The notes under the pieces were generated by a model. That model was not told the origin of the DNA. It made no database searches and saw nothing but the letters and a program-made list of their open reading frames with translations. From Corynebacterium accolens (lineage in GTDB: Bacteria; Actinomycetota; Actinomycetes; Mycobacteriales; Mycobacteriaceae), in the NCBI RefSeq assembly GCF_023520795.1, contig NZ_CP046605.1:1-64000 (forward strand): DNA of 64,000 nt. Direction: 5' to 3'. The stretch's first letter is position 1. Every line of letters begins with the position of its first letter. The position numbers and the translations under genes were made by a program. Of this stretch, positions 29,196-40,259 are shown piece by piece.

Positions 29196-29507
29196 ATTTA
29201 CGTTCTCCTGACGTGACGCGGTGGTTGGCGTAGGTAGCGCGCTTGCTAGAGAGAAGCCGAGGGTAGAGGTGGCATCGGCAAGCGATACTTCCTAAAGATC
29301 AATGTAGTCCAGTGGCTGGTGCGGGTCTATGCCTAAACGAAGTTGAGCATCACAGTTGATAGTCCTCGAAAATCTCACATAAAAAAGCGAACGTGACGTC
29401 ATTGACATCGGCTTATGGTACCGATAGGTTATAACATAATTCTGCGCTGGGATATCGGCGCGATTGTGGCACGGTGCCTGCCCGGACAAAAGATAAGTGA
29501 ATGAAAT
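29196..29507. other. Divergent intergenic region before nagA
   Basis: A 312-base gap holding the promoter of the small minus-strand gene and of nagA. It contains one CATCGGCAAGC 11-mer at 29274-29284, outside any gene. An AT-rich stretch (GGTTATAACATAAT, around 29427) may include the nagA -10. No regulator site could be assigned with confidence. Confidence 0.4.
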
Positions 29508-30683
29508 ATGCAGACACAGAGGAAGAGCCGCGTAGAAGGCCTGTACATCGATGAAGATGTCGAACTGCGTGCTGGTGCGCTGAACTTTGGCGGGCGCATT
29601 GAAGACATCTCGCTTGGTGATGTCCCCGCAGCGCAGGCGGCCTGGCAATCTGGTGACCCAGACGTTTTGCTGTGGGTCCCAGGTTTTGTGGACCTGCACA
29701 ATCATGGCGGCAATGGCGGAAGCTTTCCTAATGGTGACTATTACCAGTGCCGAGCCGCTGCGCGCTTCCATCGCGCCCATGGCACCACCACGCTGATAGC
29801 CAGCATGGTCTCTGGAACGCAGGCGGAACTGTGCGCGCGGGCGGAGCTGCTCGCCACGTTGGCAGAAGAAGGGGATATCGCCGGCATCCACATGGAAGGC
29901 CCGTTTATCGCCGCTGCCAAATGTGGCGCGCAGGATCCATCGCGCATCGTGCCGGGGGATCCAGACTTTTTCCGCGCGGTCATCGATGCAGCCCGCGGGC
30001 ATTTGCGCTCCATTACTTTTGCCCCAGAAACCCCGGCCGCAGCGGAGCTCCTCGAGGTCTGCGCCGAGCACGATATCATCGCCAGCTTGGGCCATACCGA
30101 GGCAGATTACGAGACCACGCTGCGGGTCATGGGGCAGGCACAAGACTTGGGCGTTACCGTGACCGGGACCCACCTTTTTAATGCCATGCCGCCCATCCAC
30201 CACCGCAACCCTGGCACGGTGGCCGCCCTGCTCACCGGCTCGAAGGCCGGCGATGTGGGAGTAGAGCTCATTGCCGATGGCGTGCATCTTGCCGATGGCA
30301 CCGTGGATATGGCCTATAACCGCCGCTCCTTTGCGGTCACCGATGCGATGGCCGCTGCCGGCATGGCCGATGGCTCCTATGAGCTGGGCTCCCTGCCCGT
30401 TACCGTGACCGGCGGCGTGGCGCGGGTGGACAGTGGCGCCATCGCCGGTGGAACCTCCACCTTGGCGCAGCAATTTGCGCGTTTTGCCGCGCGCCACGGC
30501 GCAGAGGAGGCGGTTCGGTTTACCTCCACCACGGCCGCTGACGTACTGGGGGATAAGGACATAGGGCGTTTGGCTCCCGGCAAGCGCGCCAACCTCGTGG
30601 GCCTGAATGCGCACTTCGAGCCCATGCGCGTCATCGCTGATGGCATTGACATCACCGCCGCGACAGATACTGATTCACGTTAG
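29508..30683 (+). CDS. nagA: N-acetylglucosamine-6-phosphate deacetylase
   Basis: Converts GlcNAc-6-P to GlcN-6-P and acetate, the first step after uptake by the PTS enzyme encoded downstream. The 391-residue amidohydrolase shows the metal motif PGFVDLHNHGGNGG, HMEGPF (metal Glu), HTEADYE, GTHLFNAMPPIHHR and the catalytic Asp in VTDAMAAAG. It has a weak ribosome site. nagB follows after 10 bases, and nagE after that, so nagA-nagB-nagE form one catabolic operon. Confidence 0.95.
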   Translation: MQTQRKSRVEGLYIDEDVELRAGALNFGGRIEDISLGDVPAAQAAWQSGDPDVLLWVPGFVDLHNHGGNGGSFPNGDYYQCRAAARFHRAHGTTTLIASMVSGTQAELCARAELLATLAEEGDIAGIHMEGPFIAAAKCGAQDPSRIVPGDPDFFRAVIDAARGHLRSITFAPETPAAAELLEVCAEHDIIASLGHTEADYETTLRVMGQAQDLGVTVTGTHLFNAMPPIHHRNPGTVAALLTGSKAGDVGVELIADGVHLADGTVDMAYNRRSFAVTDAMAAAGMADGSYELGSLPVTVTGGVARVDSGAIAGGTSTLAQQFARFAARHGAEEAVRFTSTTAADVLGDKDIGRLAPGKRANLVGLNAHFEPMRVIADGIDITAATDTDSR

Positions 30684-30693
30684 GAAATACTGC

Positions 30694-31458
30694 ATGGACA
30701 TCCTCATTCGTTCCACACCAGCAGAGGTGGCTATTGCCGCCGCCGATATCTTCGTCCGCTATGCCAACGCCGGGGCCACCTTGGGCCTGGCCACGGGTTC
30801 TACTCCGGTAGCGATGTATCAAGAACTCACCGCCCGCTACGAGCGCCAAGAGGTGAGTTTCGCTCGCAGCCGAGCCTTCCTCCTCGATGAATACGTGGGG
30901 CTGGCTCGCTCCCATGAGCAGTCGTATTACTCCACCATCCGCCGCGTATTTACCAGTCACGTCGACTTCATCGATGAGTTAGTGCAGAGCCCCGAGGGCG
31001 ATGCCGCGGACTCGGACCGCGCCGCAGCCGCCTATGACCAGGCCATTCGCCATGCTGGCGGCATCGATATCCAGCTGCTGGGCATCGGTGGCAATGGGCA
31101 CATCGGCTTTAATGAGCCCTCCAGCTCCTTGCAATCGCGCACGCGCCTGGAAACGCTGCACCCGCGGACGGTGCAGGATAATGCCCGCTTCTTCGAGAAC
31201 ACGGACAGTGTTCCTCGCTATGCGCTGACCCAGGGGCTCGGCACCATCAGCGAGGCCCGTCACCTATTGCTGCTGGCCACTGGGACCGAAAAATCCAGCG
31301 CGGTCCGCGACATGGTGGAGGGCCCGCTGTCCGCGCACTGCCCGGCCTCGGTCCTCCAGCTACACCCACGGGCCACGGTGATTCTCGATGAAGACGCGGC
31401 TTCCCAGTTGGAAGATTACGAGTACTACCGCTTTGTGGATGAGCACCGTCCGCACTGA
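30694..31458 (+). CDS. nagB: Glucosamine-6-phosphate deaminase
   Basis: Isomerises and deaminates GlcN-6-P to fructose-6-P and ammonia. The 254-residue protein has the family motifs LGLATGSTPVAMY (phosphate loop), FLLDEYVGL (catalytic Asp), GIGGNGHIGFNEPSS (catalytic His) and the late EKSSAVRDMVEGP. ATG 30694 is the only start fitting the conserved N-terminus MDILIRSTPAEVA; the upstream frame lies inside nagA. Confidence 0.96.
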   Translation: MDILIRSTPAEVAIAAADIFVRYANAGATLGLATGSTPVAMYQELTARYERQEVSFARSRAFLLDEYVGLARSHEQSYYSTIRRVFTSHVDFIDELVQSPEGDAADSDRAAAAYDQAIRHAGGIDIQLLGIGGNGHIGFNEPSSSLQSRTRLETLHPRTVQDNARFFENTDSVPRYALTQGLGTISEARHLLLLATGTEKSSAVRDMVEGPLSAHCPASVLQLHPRATVILDEDAASQLEDYEYYRFVDEHRPH

Positions 31459-31500
31459 AGCCCTCTTTTACCTCTTTACACCTTTGAAAGGACTCCTCTC

Positions 31501-33603
31501 GTGAAACTCAATATTATGGGGCCGCTGCAGCGGCTCGGAAAGGCGCTGATGGGCGCCGTGGCAGTACTGCCTGTCGCGGCGATCCTCGGCGGCGTTGGCT
31601 ACTGGATAGCCAGCGTTGCCGGCCAGGATAATGTTGTCGCGCAGCTGCTGGTCAGCTCCGGCGGTGCCGTGCTGGATAATCTGGGCTGGATCTTCGCCGT
31701 TGCCATCGCCTTTGGCCTGGCCAAAGACTCCAATGGTGCCTCCGCACTGTCCGGTTTCCTGGCGTATGCCACCTTCATGAAGCTCTTGGGCCCCGACGCG
31801 GTGGCCGGCTATCGCGGCATCGAAGATCCCGAGGCTCTTACGGGCGACGAAGCCGTCGAATGGGCGGCTGAAGGTTGGAATGCAGTCGGTGACGGCAACG
31901 TTCTTTTCGGCATCCTTGCAGGCATCATGGCGGCGATGGTCTATAACCGCTTCCATGGCACTAAGCTGCCGGACTTCCTGGCCTTCTTCTCTGGCCGCCG
32001 CCTCGTCCCCATCCTCACTGCGCTTTTCGCCATCGTGGTTTCCGCCATCCTCTACTTCGTATGGCCCTTCATTTACCACGCGCTCTTCAACTTCGGTACC
32101 TCCATCCAGGGCCTCGGTGCTGCGGGTGCGGGCATCTACGGCGTGGCCAACCGCCTGCTCATTCCGACGGGTCTGCACCACGCACTGAACTCCGTGTTCT
32201 GGTTCGACGTTATTGGTATTAACGACATCGGTAACTTCCAATCCGGCCAATCCACTATCGACGCGGCCGCCGCGGCTACCTCCGCCGCAGAGTGCCCTGG
32301 TATTTGGGAAAACGGACAATGCACCGTGGACGGAGTGGTTGGACGCTACCAGGCCGGATTCTTCCCAATCATGATGTTCGGCCTGCCAGGTGCCGCCCTG
32401 GCCATGTACCTGCGCGCGGATAAGGGCCGCCGCAAGGTCATCGGCTCCCTCATGGCCGCCGGCGCCCTAGCCTCCTTCTTCACCGGCGTGACCGAGCCGC
32501 TGGAATTCTCCTTTATGTTCGTCGCCCCGCTGCTTTATGTGGTGCACGCGCTGCTGACGGGCCTGTCGGTCTTTATCGCCTCCGCGATGGAATGGACCGC
32601 GGGATTCGGCTTCTCCGCAGGTTTTGTGGATATGTTGTTGTCCTCGCAAAACCCGCTGGCCAATAAGTGGTACATGCTCCTAATTATGGGCGTTATCTTC
32701 TTCGCCCTGTATTTCGTTATCTTCTACTACCTCATCGGCTGGTTTAACCTGAAGACCCCAGGCCGCGGCGATGAAGAGGACGCCCCTGAAGACGACGATG
32801 CCGCCACGGGCGATGACAAGACTGCCGCGTCCGCCTCCCGCATCATCGAGGGTCTCGGCGGCAAGGACAATATCGATTCCTTGGATTACTGCACCACCCG
32901 CCTGCGCGTGGGTGTAAAGGATCGCGCGCTTGTCGATGACCCCACTATCAAGCGCGCCGGGATTTCCGGCGTCATCCACCCTTCCGAAAAGAACGTGCAG
33001 GTCATCGTGGGCCCCTCCGTGCAGTTCATGTTTGATGAGGTCAACCACCAACTGCGCACCGGCTCCGCCTCGGTAGCTACGAAGTCGGCGAAGCCCAGCG
33101 AAGAGGCTCGCCCGGCGGAGAAGATCGGCACCGATATTCAGCTCCACGCCCCGTTCGAGGGAACCGTCGTGCCGCTTTCTGAGGTCCCCGATGAGTCCTT
33201 TGCTCAGGGCATGGTGGGCGAAGGCTTTGCCGTTATTCCTACCGTGATCGATGCCTTCGATGTCTGTGCCCCAGTAGATGGCACCATCACCATGGTCTTC
33301 AAGACCGGCCATGCCTTCGGCATGCGGACCGAAGAAGGCCTCGACCTGCTCATTCACATCGGTATCGATACCGTTGAATTGAACGGGGAGGGCTTTACCA
33401 AGCTCGCGGCCAAGGGCGATGTTGTCCGCGCCGGGACCCCCATCATCGCGGTGGAGTCCGAGAAGCTGCGCGAGCGCGGCATCAACCTGATTACCCCGGT
33501 GGTCTGCCCCACGGTAAAGCAGATCGCTGGAGTAGATATCGAACACGAGGGCCGCGCTGACCAGAGTGTCTCTGTTGCCCGTGTGCGCCCGGCTGAACAC
33601 TAA
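31501..33603 (+). CDS. nagE: PTS N-acetylglucosamine transporter, EIICBA
   Basis: Takes up and phosphorylates N-acetylglucosamine. The 700-residue protein carries the membrane EIIC domain (about 1-420, starting MKLNIMGPLQRLGKALMGAVAVLP; LLIPTGLHHALNSVFWF and FLTG-like TEPLEFSFMF are glucose-family hallmarks), an EIIB domain (about 440-520) with phospho-Cys in SLDYCTTRLRVGVKD, and an EIIA domain (about 545-700) with the phospho-His in GLDLLIHIGIDTVELNG. Specificity for GlcNAc is inferred from its operon with nagA and nagB; sequence alone would allow glucose-family sugars. Start is GTG behind GAAAGGA. Confidence 0.93.
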   Translation: MKLNIMGPLQRLGKALMGAVAVLPVAAILGGVGYWIASVAGQDNVVAQLLVSSGGAVLDNLGWIFAVAIAFGLAKDSNGASALSGFLAYATFMKLLGPDAVAGYRGIEDPEALTGDEAVEWAAEGWNAVGDGNVLFGILAGIMAAMVYNRFHGTKLPDFLAFFSGRRLVPILTALFAIVVSAILYFVWPFIYHALFNFGTSIQGLGAAGAGIYGVANRLLIPTGLHHALNSVFWFDVIGINDIGNFQSGQSTIDAAAAATSAAECPGIWENGQCTVDGVVGRYQAGFFPIMMFGLPGAALAMYLRADKGRRKVIGSLMAAGALASFFTGVTEPLEFSFMFVAPLLYVVHALLTGLSVFIASAMEWTAGFGFSAGFVDMLLSSQNPLANKWYMLLIMGVIFFALYFVIFYYLIGWFNLKTPGRGDEEDAPEDDDAATGDDKTAASASRIIEGLGGKDNIDSLDYCTTRLRVGVKDRALVDDPTIKRAGISGVIHPSEKNVQVIVGPSVQFMFDEVNHQLRTGSASVATKSAKPSEEARPAEKIGTDIQLHAPFEGTVVPLSEVPDESFAQGMVGEGFAVIPTVIDAFDVCAPVDGTITMVFKTGHAFGMRTEEGLDLLIHIGIDTVELNGEGFTKLAAKGDVVRAGTPIIAVESEKLRERGINLITPVVCPTVKQIAGVDIEHEGRADQSVSVARVRPAEH

Positions 33604-33616
33604 GGCCTAAGCACGG

Positions 33617-33660
33617 AAACCCTCGCGGTCACCTTGCGGTGGCGGCGAGGGTTTCTTTTT
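33617..33660 (+). terminator. Terminator of nagABE
   Basis: Stem AAACCCTCGC / GCGAGGGTTT with a T run after it; located 14 bases after the nagE stop and also convergent to crgA. Confidence 0.85.
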
Positions 33661-33669
33661 GGCGGCGGT

Positions 33670-33942
33670 CTAGCGCCAGCCCATGGTCATGAGCAAACCA
33701 ATGAGGGCGAGGCCGAAACCAATCCCGTAGTTCCAACCGCCGAGCTCCGCCATGAAGGGGATGGATTCACCGGCGAGATAATTGACCACGAGCCACAGCA
33801 GGCCAATGACCATCAGGCCAAGCATGATGGCCACGTACCACTTCGGGGTGCCTTCAGAGTTGATTTTGACCGGGGTGCGATTCGCCCCGGCAGAGCTCGA
33901 TACCTGGGTGGCAGAGCTCTGGGTGATCTTTGACTTTGGCAT
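33670..33942 (-). CDS. crgA: Cell division protein CrgA
   Basis: Small divisome membrane protein of Actinobacteria that contacts FtsZ, FtsQ, FtsI and PBPs. The 90-residue product has a polar N-terminus and two membrane helices (about 34-55 and 70-87), with the CrgA pattern [25 protein letters not shown] and [21 protein letters not shown]. It sits downstream of the pknB operon, the conserved location, but 70 bases away. Confidence 0.93.
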   Translation of the reverse strand: MPKSKITQSSATQVSSSAGANRTPVKINSEGTPKWYVAIMLGLMVIGLLWLVVNYLAGESIPFMAELGGWNYGIGFGLALIGLLMTMGWR

Positions 33943-34012
33943 AAGAGACCTTCTCTAGACTTCAGTTCTTATCTCAGTGCTTACTGATGAATTACGATAC
34001 CAGCAGCGGTGG

Positions 34013-35965
34013 TTACGGCAGTAGCGCCGAGGCTTCGAATTTCCAGATGCGAACCTCCACGTCCTGATCCTTGCGGATGGTATCGCCAGGATTGATGGAT
34101 GCCCAACCGATCTTATTGCTATCGACCAAGGCGCCGGTAGGAATTGGCTCGCCCACGCGCAGCTGGCCATTCCAGCCCGCCTGGCGCAGGGCATTCTCGG
34201 CTTGTCCTTGATTCTTGTGCATGACCTCGGGTGCCTTCATGAGCATCCCATTGGATACCTCAATGGTGACAGTCTGGCCCTTTTCCAGCTGCGCGCCCTG
34301 GTTGGAGACGTTTAGCACGGTGCCTTCCGGCTCTAAGGAATCGACTTCGCGGACATTGACGTCGAAGTCACTGGCTTCGAGGCGGCTGCGCGCATCCTCT
34401 TCGTTCAAGCCGGAAACATCAGGAACGCGCTTCTTTTCGATGCCCTTAGACACCGTCACCCGGACCTTCGAGCCCTTGGACAATTGGGTACCACCCGCGG
34501 GGTTCTGCTGGATTACCTCGCCGGCGGGGGCCTCATCATTGCGCTCGGAAATATCCGAGTTCAGCTCCAAGCCTGCCTCTTCCAAGACCTGCGCGGCCTG
34601 ATCCAAGTTCATGCCGGTGATATCCGGGACATCGATGATTTCCTTGCCGGAAGAAACGGTCAAGGTCACCGAGGCATTCTTCTGCAATTCCGAACCCGGG
34701 GCCGGATTGATGCGAATCGCCTTATTGCGATCGATATCCGGGTTAGCTTCTTCATTCACGGTAACGAGAAGCCCCAAGTCCTCGAGTTCTTTGACCACTT
34801 CATTGCGCGGGCGGTTTTCTACTTCCGGAACGATGACACTATTGTGCTCCGCTACCTCGGTTTGGTTCCGGCCGTCCCTATTCTTTTCATCGTCGCTACG
34901 CCAGAAATCCCAAGCAAAATAGCCCAAGATGGCGATCAAGAGCGCGACAAGAAGCAGCGCGAGCCACTTCATCCAGCCGCCGCCTTCATCTTCTTCGGTT
35001 TCTCCGGTAGGACGCGTCGATTCAATCGGTGCCCGGTGGGATGTAGCAGTAGCGGTGGCCGGCGCGGGCATCGCCGTCGTGGCATCGTCCTCGTTGACGT
35101 GCATGCGGGCAGCCTCGGTGACCTGGCCCGTGCGCAAGCGATCCAAATCGCCGGCCATCTCCCAGGCGGACTGGTAGCGGTCTGCGGGGTGCTTGGCCAT
35201 CGCTGTCAGTACCACCGCATCGATATTGACCCGCTGGGTGGGGGTCAGCGAGGGGTCATCGATAAGCTCCGAAGGCGGGGTCGGTTCTTCCTGCACATGT
35301 TGGTAGGCCACGGCAAAGGGGGTTTCGCCTTCGAATGGGGTGCGGCCGGTGAGTACCTCGTACATGACGCAACCCAGCGCATAGACATCGGAACGCGCAT
35401 CGGCGTTCTTGCCGCGCGCCTGCTCCGGGGAAAGGTACTGGGCGGTACCGATAACGGCAGAAGTTTGGGTCATCGCTGAGGTCGAATCATCCAACGCACG
35501 GGCGATGCCAAAGTCCATCACCTTCACCTGGCCGGTATTGGTGAGCATGATATTCGCCGGCTTGATATCGCGGTGAATGATTCCCGCCTCATGGGATGCC
35601 TGCAAGGCCTCCGCGACCGGCTTGAGGATCTCCGCCGCCTCCTGTGCGGGCAGCGGGCCATCTTCGCGGATAATATCTCGCAGCGTGGCCCCGTTGACCT
35701 TCTCCATGACGATATACGGGATGGTCATGCCGTCCATCTCGGTCTCGCCGGTGTCATAGACCGCGACGATATTGGGATGGTTTAGCCTGCCCGAGTTCTG
35801 CGCCTCGCGGTAGAAGCGCTCGCGGAAGTTGATATCGCGAGCCATCTCCGTGCGCAGCATTTTTACCGCTACTTGCCGGCCTAAAGTGGTGTCCTCTGCG
35901 GCAAATACCTCGGACATGCCGCCGGAGCCGATGATCTCACCGAGCCGGTACCGGTCATTGACCAT
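34013..35965 (-). CDS. pknB: PASTA-domain serine/threonine protein kinase PknB
   Basis: Membrane receptor kinase that senses peptidoglycan fragments and controls growth and division. The 650-residue protein has a cytosolic kinase domain (about 1-275; GSGGMSEVF glycine loop, HRDIKPANIM catalytic loop, DFGIAR), a juxtamembrane Ala/Thr-rich linker, one helix (about 333-352), and four PASTA repeats outside (from about 375). The last, starting KAPEVMHKNQGQAENAL, is the most divergent. It follows pknA after 3 bases and is the last gene of the operon. Confidence 0.96.
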   Translation of the reverse strand: MVNDRYRLGEIIGSGGMSEVFAAEDTTLGRQVAVKMLRTEMARDINFRERFYREAQNSGRLNHPNIVAVYDTGETEMDGMTIPYIVMEKVNGATLRDIIREDGPLPAQEAAEILKPVAEALQASHEAGIIHRDIKPANIMLTNTGQVKVMDFGIARALDDSTSAMTQTSAVIGTAQYLSPEQARGKNADARSDVYALGCVMYEVLTGRTPFEGETPFAVAYQHVQEEPTPPSELIDDPSLTPTQRVNIDAVVLTAMAKHPADRYQSAWEMAGDLDRLRTGQVTEAARMHVNEDDATTAMPAPATATATSHRAPIESTRPTGETEEDEGGGWMKWLALLLVALLIAILGYFAWDFWRSDDEKNRDGRNQTEVAEHNSVIVPEVENRPRNEVVKELEDLGLLVTVNEEANPDIDRNKAIRINPAPGSELQKNASVTLTVSSGKEIIDVPDITGMNLDQAAQVLEEAGLELNSDISERNDEAPAGEVIQQNPAGGTQLSKGSKVRVTVSKGIEKKRVPDVSGLNEEDARSRLEASDFDVNVREVDSLEPEGTVLNVSNQGAQLEKGQTVTIEVSNGMLMKAPEVMHKNQGQAENALRQAGWNGQLRVGEPIPTGALVDSNKIGWASINPGDTIRKDQDVEVRIWKFEASALLP

Positions 35966-35968
35966 GGC

Positions 35969-37476
<1,508 letters not shown>

Positions 37477-37477
<1 letters not shown>

Positions 37478-38907
37478 TACTGCTCCCCCTGGTATGCGCT
37501 CAAGATGGCACGACCAATTGGGCCAGAGACTCTGCCGCCCGTTGCGGATTCGCCCAGGTTACCGCCGTTCTTGACGACGACCCCGACGGCAATATCGCGG
37601 TCCGGGTCAAAGGCCACGTACCACACGTGCGGAGCCAAGCCTTCGCCGTGCTCGGCGGTACCGGTCTTGGATGCAAAGCCATTGCCGTCGTAGCCCCACG
37701 AAGAACGCTCGGAGGCAAACATCAAGTCCTTAATGGTCGATGCGGTCTCTTCCGTCACGGCCTCGCCGCCCTTCTTGGGCTTGGTGGTGCGGATCTCCTT
37801 CATCTGGGCATCGGTAATGCGATTGACCAGGTAAGGCTCCATGCGCGTGCCCTTATTGGCCACGGTGCCGGCCATGACTGCCGCCTGCAACGCGCTCATG
37901 GTGACATCGCGCTGGCCGATGGCCGATTGCGCCGTCGCCGCACCATCCGGCAGGTCACCCAAGGTGCCTGCGGAGGAAGAGACGCCCAGATCGTATTTCT
38001 TGCCGATGCCGAAACCCTCCGCGTACTTGCGCAGTTCATCCGCGCCAATCTGCTCAGACATCTGCACAAATGCGGTATTGCACGACAGCGCAAAGGCGGT
38101 CTGCAGGGTCACCGAATCCTGGCCGTTGCATTTCTCATTGCCGTAGTTCGTCAGCTCCGTGACGGCATCCGGCAGGGTAATCACGTTGGCACCGGTCAGG
38201 CTTGACGAGGGATTGAATCCATTATTCAACCCGGCCGCAGTCGTAATGATCTTGAAAATAGATCCCGGTGGCAAGGTATCCGCCGCTGCATGGTTGACCA
38301 GTGGCTGGCCCGCTTGCTCCTGCAAACCCGTCCACGCCTCATCGGCGGACTCGCCGACCAGTGAATTCGGGTTAAAGCCCGGGTTGGAGGCCATGGCCAG
38401 AATCTTGCCCGTCGATGGTTGGATGGCAACCGCCGAACCTTCGTATCCCGGACCCGCCAACTGGTCATACGCGGCCTGCTGTAATGCTGGGTCGATGGTG
38501 ACCTCTACATTGGCGCCCTGGGTGGGCTTATTCGCGATGGTATCCAGCCAGTGCTGCTTGAACAGGGAATCATCCGTGCCATTGAGAATGTCATTTTGTG
38601 AGGATTCCAATTCCGAGGCGCCGAATTGGCTGGACAAATATCCGGTGATATTGCCAAAAGCAGGCGAATCGATGGGATAAGACCGGGAGTAGGTCTCATC
38701 CGGGTTTTCCGTAGATTGCGCCAGCACCGTATTGCCGGAATAGATCTGGCCGCGCGGGGTGGTCTGCAACTCAATAAACCCGCGCGAGTTCTTAGCATTA
38801 TGCGCGTATTTATCGTCCGAAAATGCCTGAATCACCGTCAGGTTCACCAACAGGATTGCGGTCAAGACGATGGCAAATAGGGACACTAGGCGGATGGATT
38901 TGTTCAT
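37477..38907 (-). CDS. pbpA: Class B penicillin-binding protein PbpA
   Basis: Peptidoglycan transpeptidase, membrane-anchored with its catalytic domain outside. The 476-residue protein has an N-terminal helix (about 8-27), a dimerisation region and a transpeptidase domain with the three penicillin motifs: PPGSIFKIIT (active-site Ser in SxxK), SCN in LSCNTAF, and KTG in FASKTGTAEHGEG. It pairs with RodA encoded just upstream (4-base overlap). Confidence 0.95.
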
Positions 38908-40256
38908 CGGTAAGCCTCCTGAACCGACGGGAACATGGAGGTGTCACTCGGAGCATTGCTCGAGTTCTCCTGCATGGGTCGGCGTGCCGCGTTAGAGATC
39001 CGCAGCAAAATCGCCAACAGTACATAGTTAGCCATGAGAGAGGAACCACCGGCGGACATGAAAGGAGTGGTCAAGCCGGTCATCGGCAGCAGGGCGGAAA
39101 TGCCACCGGTGACGACGAAGACCTGTACCGCCAAAGTAAGAGAAAGGCCTGAAGCGACCAGTTTGCCGTACGTATCGCGGGTACGCAACGCGGTATTGAA
39201 TCCGCGGGTCACCAACATGCCAAAGAGGACCAAAACGGCAGCTAGGCCAATCAGGCCCAATTCCTCACCGATAGCGGCGAGGATGAAGTCAGAGTGTGCC
39301 ACCGGCACCAATTCGGGGTGGCCTTGGCCCAAGCCGCTGCCGGAAATACCGCCAGAGGACATACCAAAAAGGGACTGGGCCAATTGGTAGCCGGTGTTGT
39401 CGTAGTTGGCCAGCGGATCCATGAAGTTGGAAAAACGCTGCTGGATTTTTTCGGATACCTGGTAAATGCCAAAGCCACCGATACCGACGAGGACGAGGCC
39501 AATAAATAGCCAACTAACCCTGCCAGTAGCCATAAATAGCATGCCCAGCACCGTGCTGAAGAGCAGCAGTGCCGGACCAAAGTCATTGGAAATGCCCATG
39601 ATGATGATGGCAATGGCCCACACGATGAGAATGGGGGCGAGGTCGCGCAAGCGGGGCAGAGAAATTCCCAAGAAACGATAGCCAGCCACGGTAAAAAGGG
39701 ATCGCTTCTGCGTTAGCAGCATGGCAAAGAATAAGATCAGCATGATCTTGGAGAACTCACCCGGCTGGATGGAAAATGGCCCGAAGTTCAGCCAAATGCG
39801 CGCCTCAACGCCATCAGGTTGTGGCCATACCAATGGCAGCGCCAACAGCACGAGGCCGGCTGCGCCCAAGATATAGGAGTAGCGGGTGAGAGAGCGATGG
39901 TCCTTGACAACCGCCAGGACCAGCACAAAGAGCACCAAGCCAACGACGGTCCACATGACCTGGCGGACCGCGAGACCCCGATCATTGACCAAATCCAGGC
40001 GGGCCAAAACGATAAGCCCAATGCCATTAAGGATGGCCACGATAGGCAACATGATCTGGTCCGCGTAGGGCGCCAAGAAGCACATTGCCAAGTGCGCAAT
40101 GGTAAAGACACCAATGAATCCACCGATGAGGTAGATCAGGTCCGTCGTAAGCGCATTATCTTGCGACAGCTCCAAACTGACCAAGGTAATGGCAAAGACA
40201 GCCGCGGCGAGAATAAGGAGGCCGAGTTCGATTCTTCGGCTAAAAAACTTCTGCAT
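38904..40256 (-). CDS. rodA: SEDS peptidoglycan polymerase RodA
   Basis: Polymerises lipid II into glycan strands, working with PbpA. The 450-residue protein has about ten to twelve membrane helices and the SEDS hallmarks GVEARIWLNFGPFSIQPGEFSK, NDFGPALLLFSTVLGML and the catalytic region SGSGLGQGHPELVPVAHSDFILAAIGEELG. It overlaps pbpA by 4 bases and follows pstP by 3. Named RodA, not FtsW, because of this operon. Confidence 0.94.
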   Translation of the reverse strand: MQKFFSRRIELGLLILAAAVFAITLVSLELSQDNALTTDLIYLIGGFIGVFTIAHLAMCFLAPYADQIMLPIVAILNGIGLIVLARLDLVNDRGLAVRQVMWTVVGLVLFVLVLAVVKDHRSLTRYSYILGAAGLVLLALPLVWPQPDGVEARIWLNFGPFSIQPGEFSKIMLILFFAMLLTQKRSLFTVAGYRFLGISLPRLRDLAPILIVWAIAIIIMGISNDFGPALLLFSTVLGMLFMATGRVSWLFIGLVLVGIGGFGIYQVSEKIQQRFSNFMDPLANYDNTGYQLAQSLFGMSSGGISGSGLGQGHPELVPVAHSDFILAAIGEELGLIGLAAVLVLFGMLVTRGFNTALRTRDTYGKLVASGLSLTLAVQVFVVTGGISALLPMTGLTTPFMSAGGSSLMANYVLLAILLRISNAARRPMQENSSNAPSDTSMFPSVQEAYR

Positions 40257-40259
40257 CAG

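Noticed and set aside
29251-29285. CGCTTGC...GCAAGCG inverted repeat as a terminator
   Set aside because: Short arms, long loop and no T run; the right arm belongs to the recurrent 11-mer.
29292-30614. 440-codon minus-strand frame opposite nagA
   Set aside because: Covers nagA, whose catalytic motifs are unmistakable; long antisense frames are common in GC-rich coding DNA.
31468-32319. 283-codon minus-strand frame opposite nagE
   Set aside because: Shadow of the EIIC domain; polar composition typical of antisense to a membrane gene.
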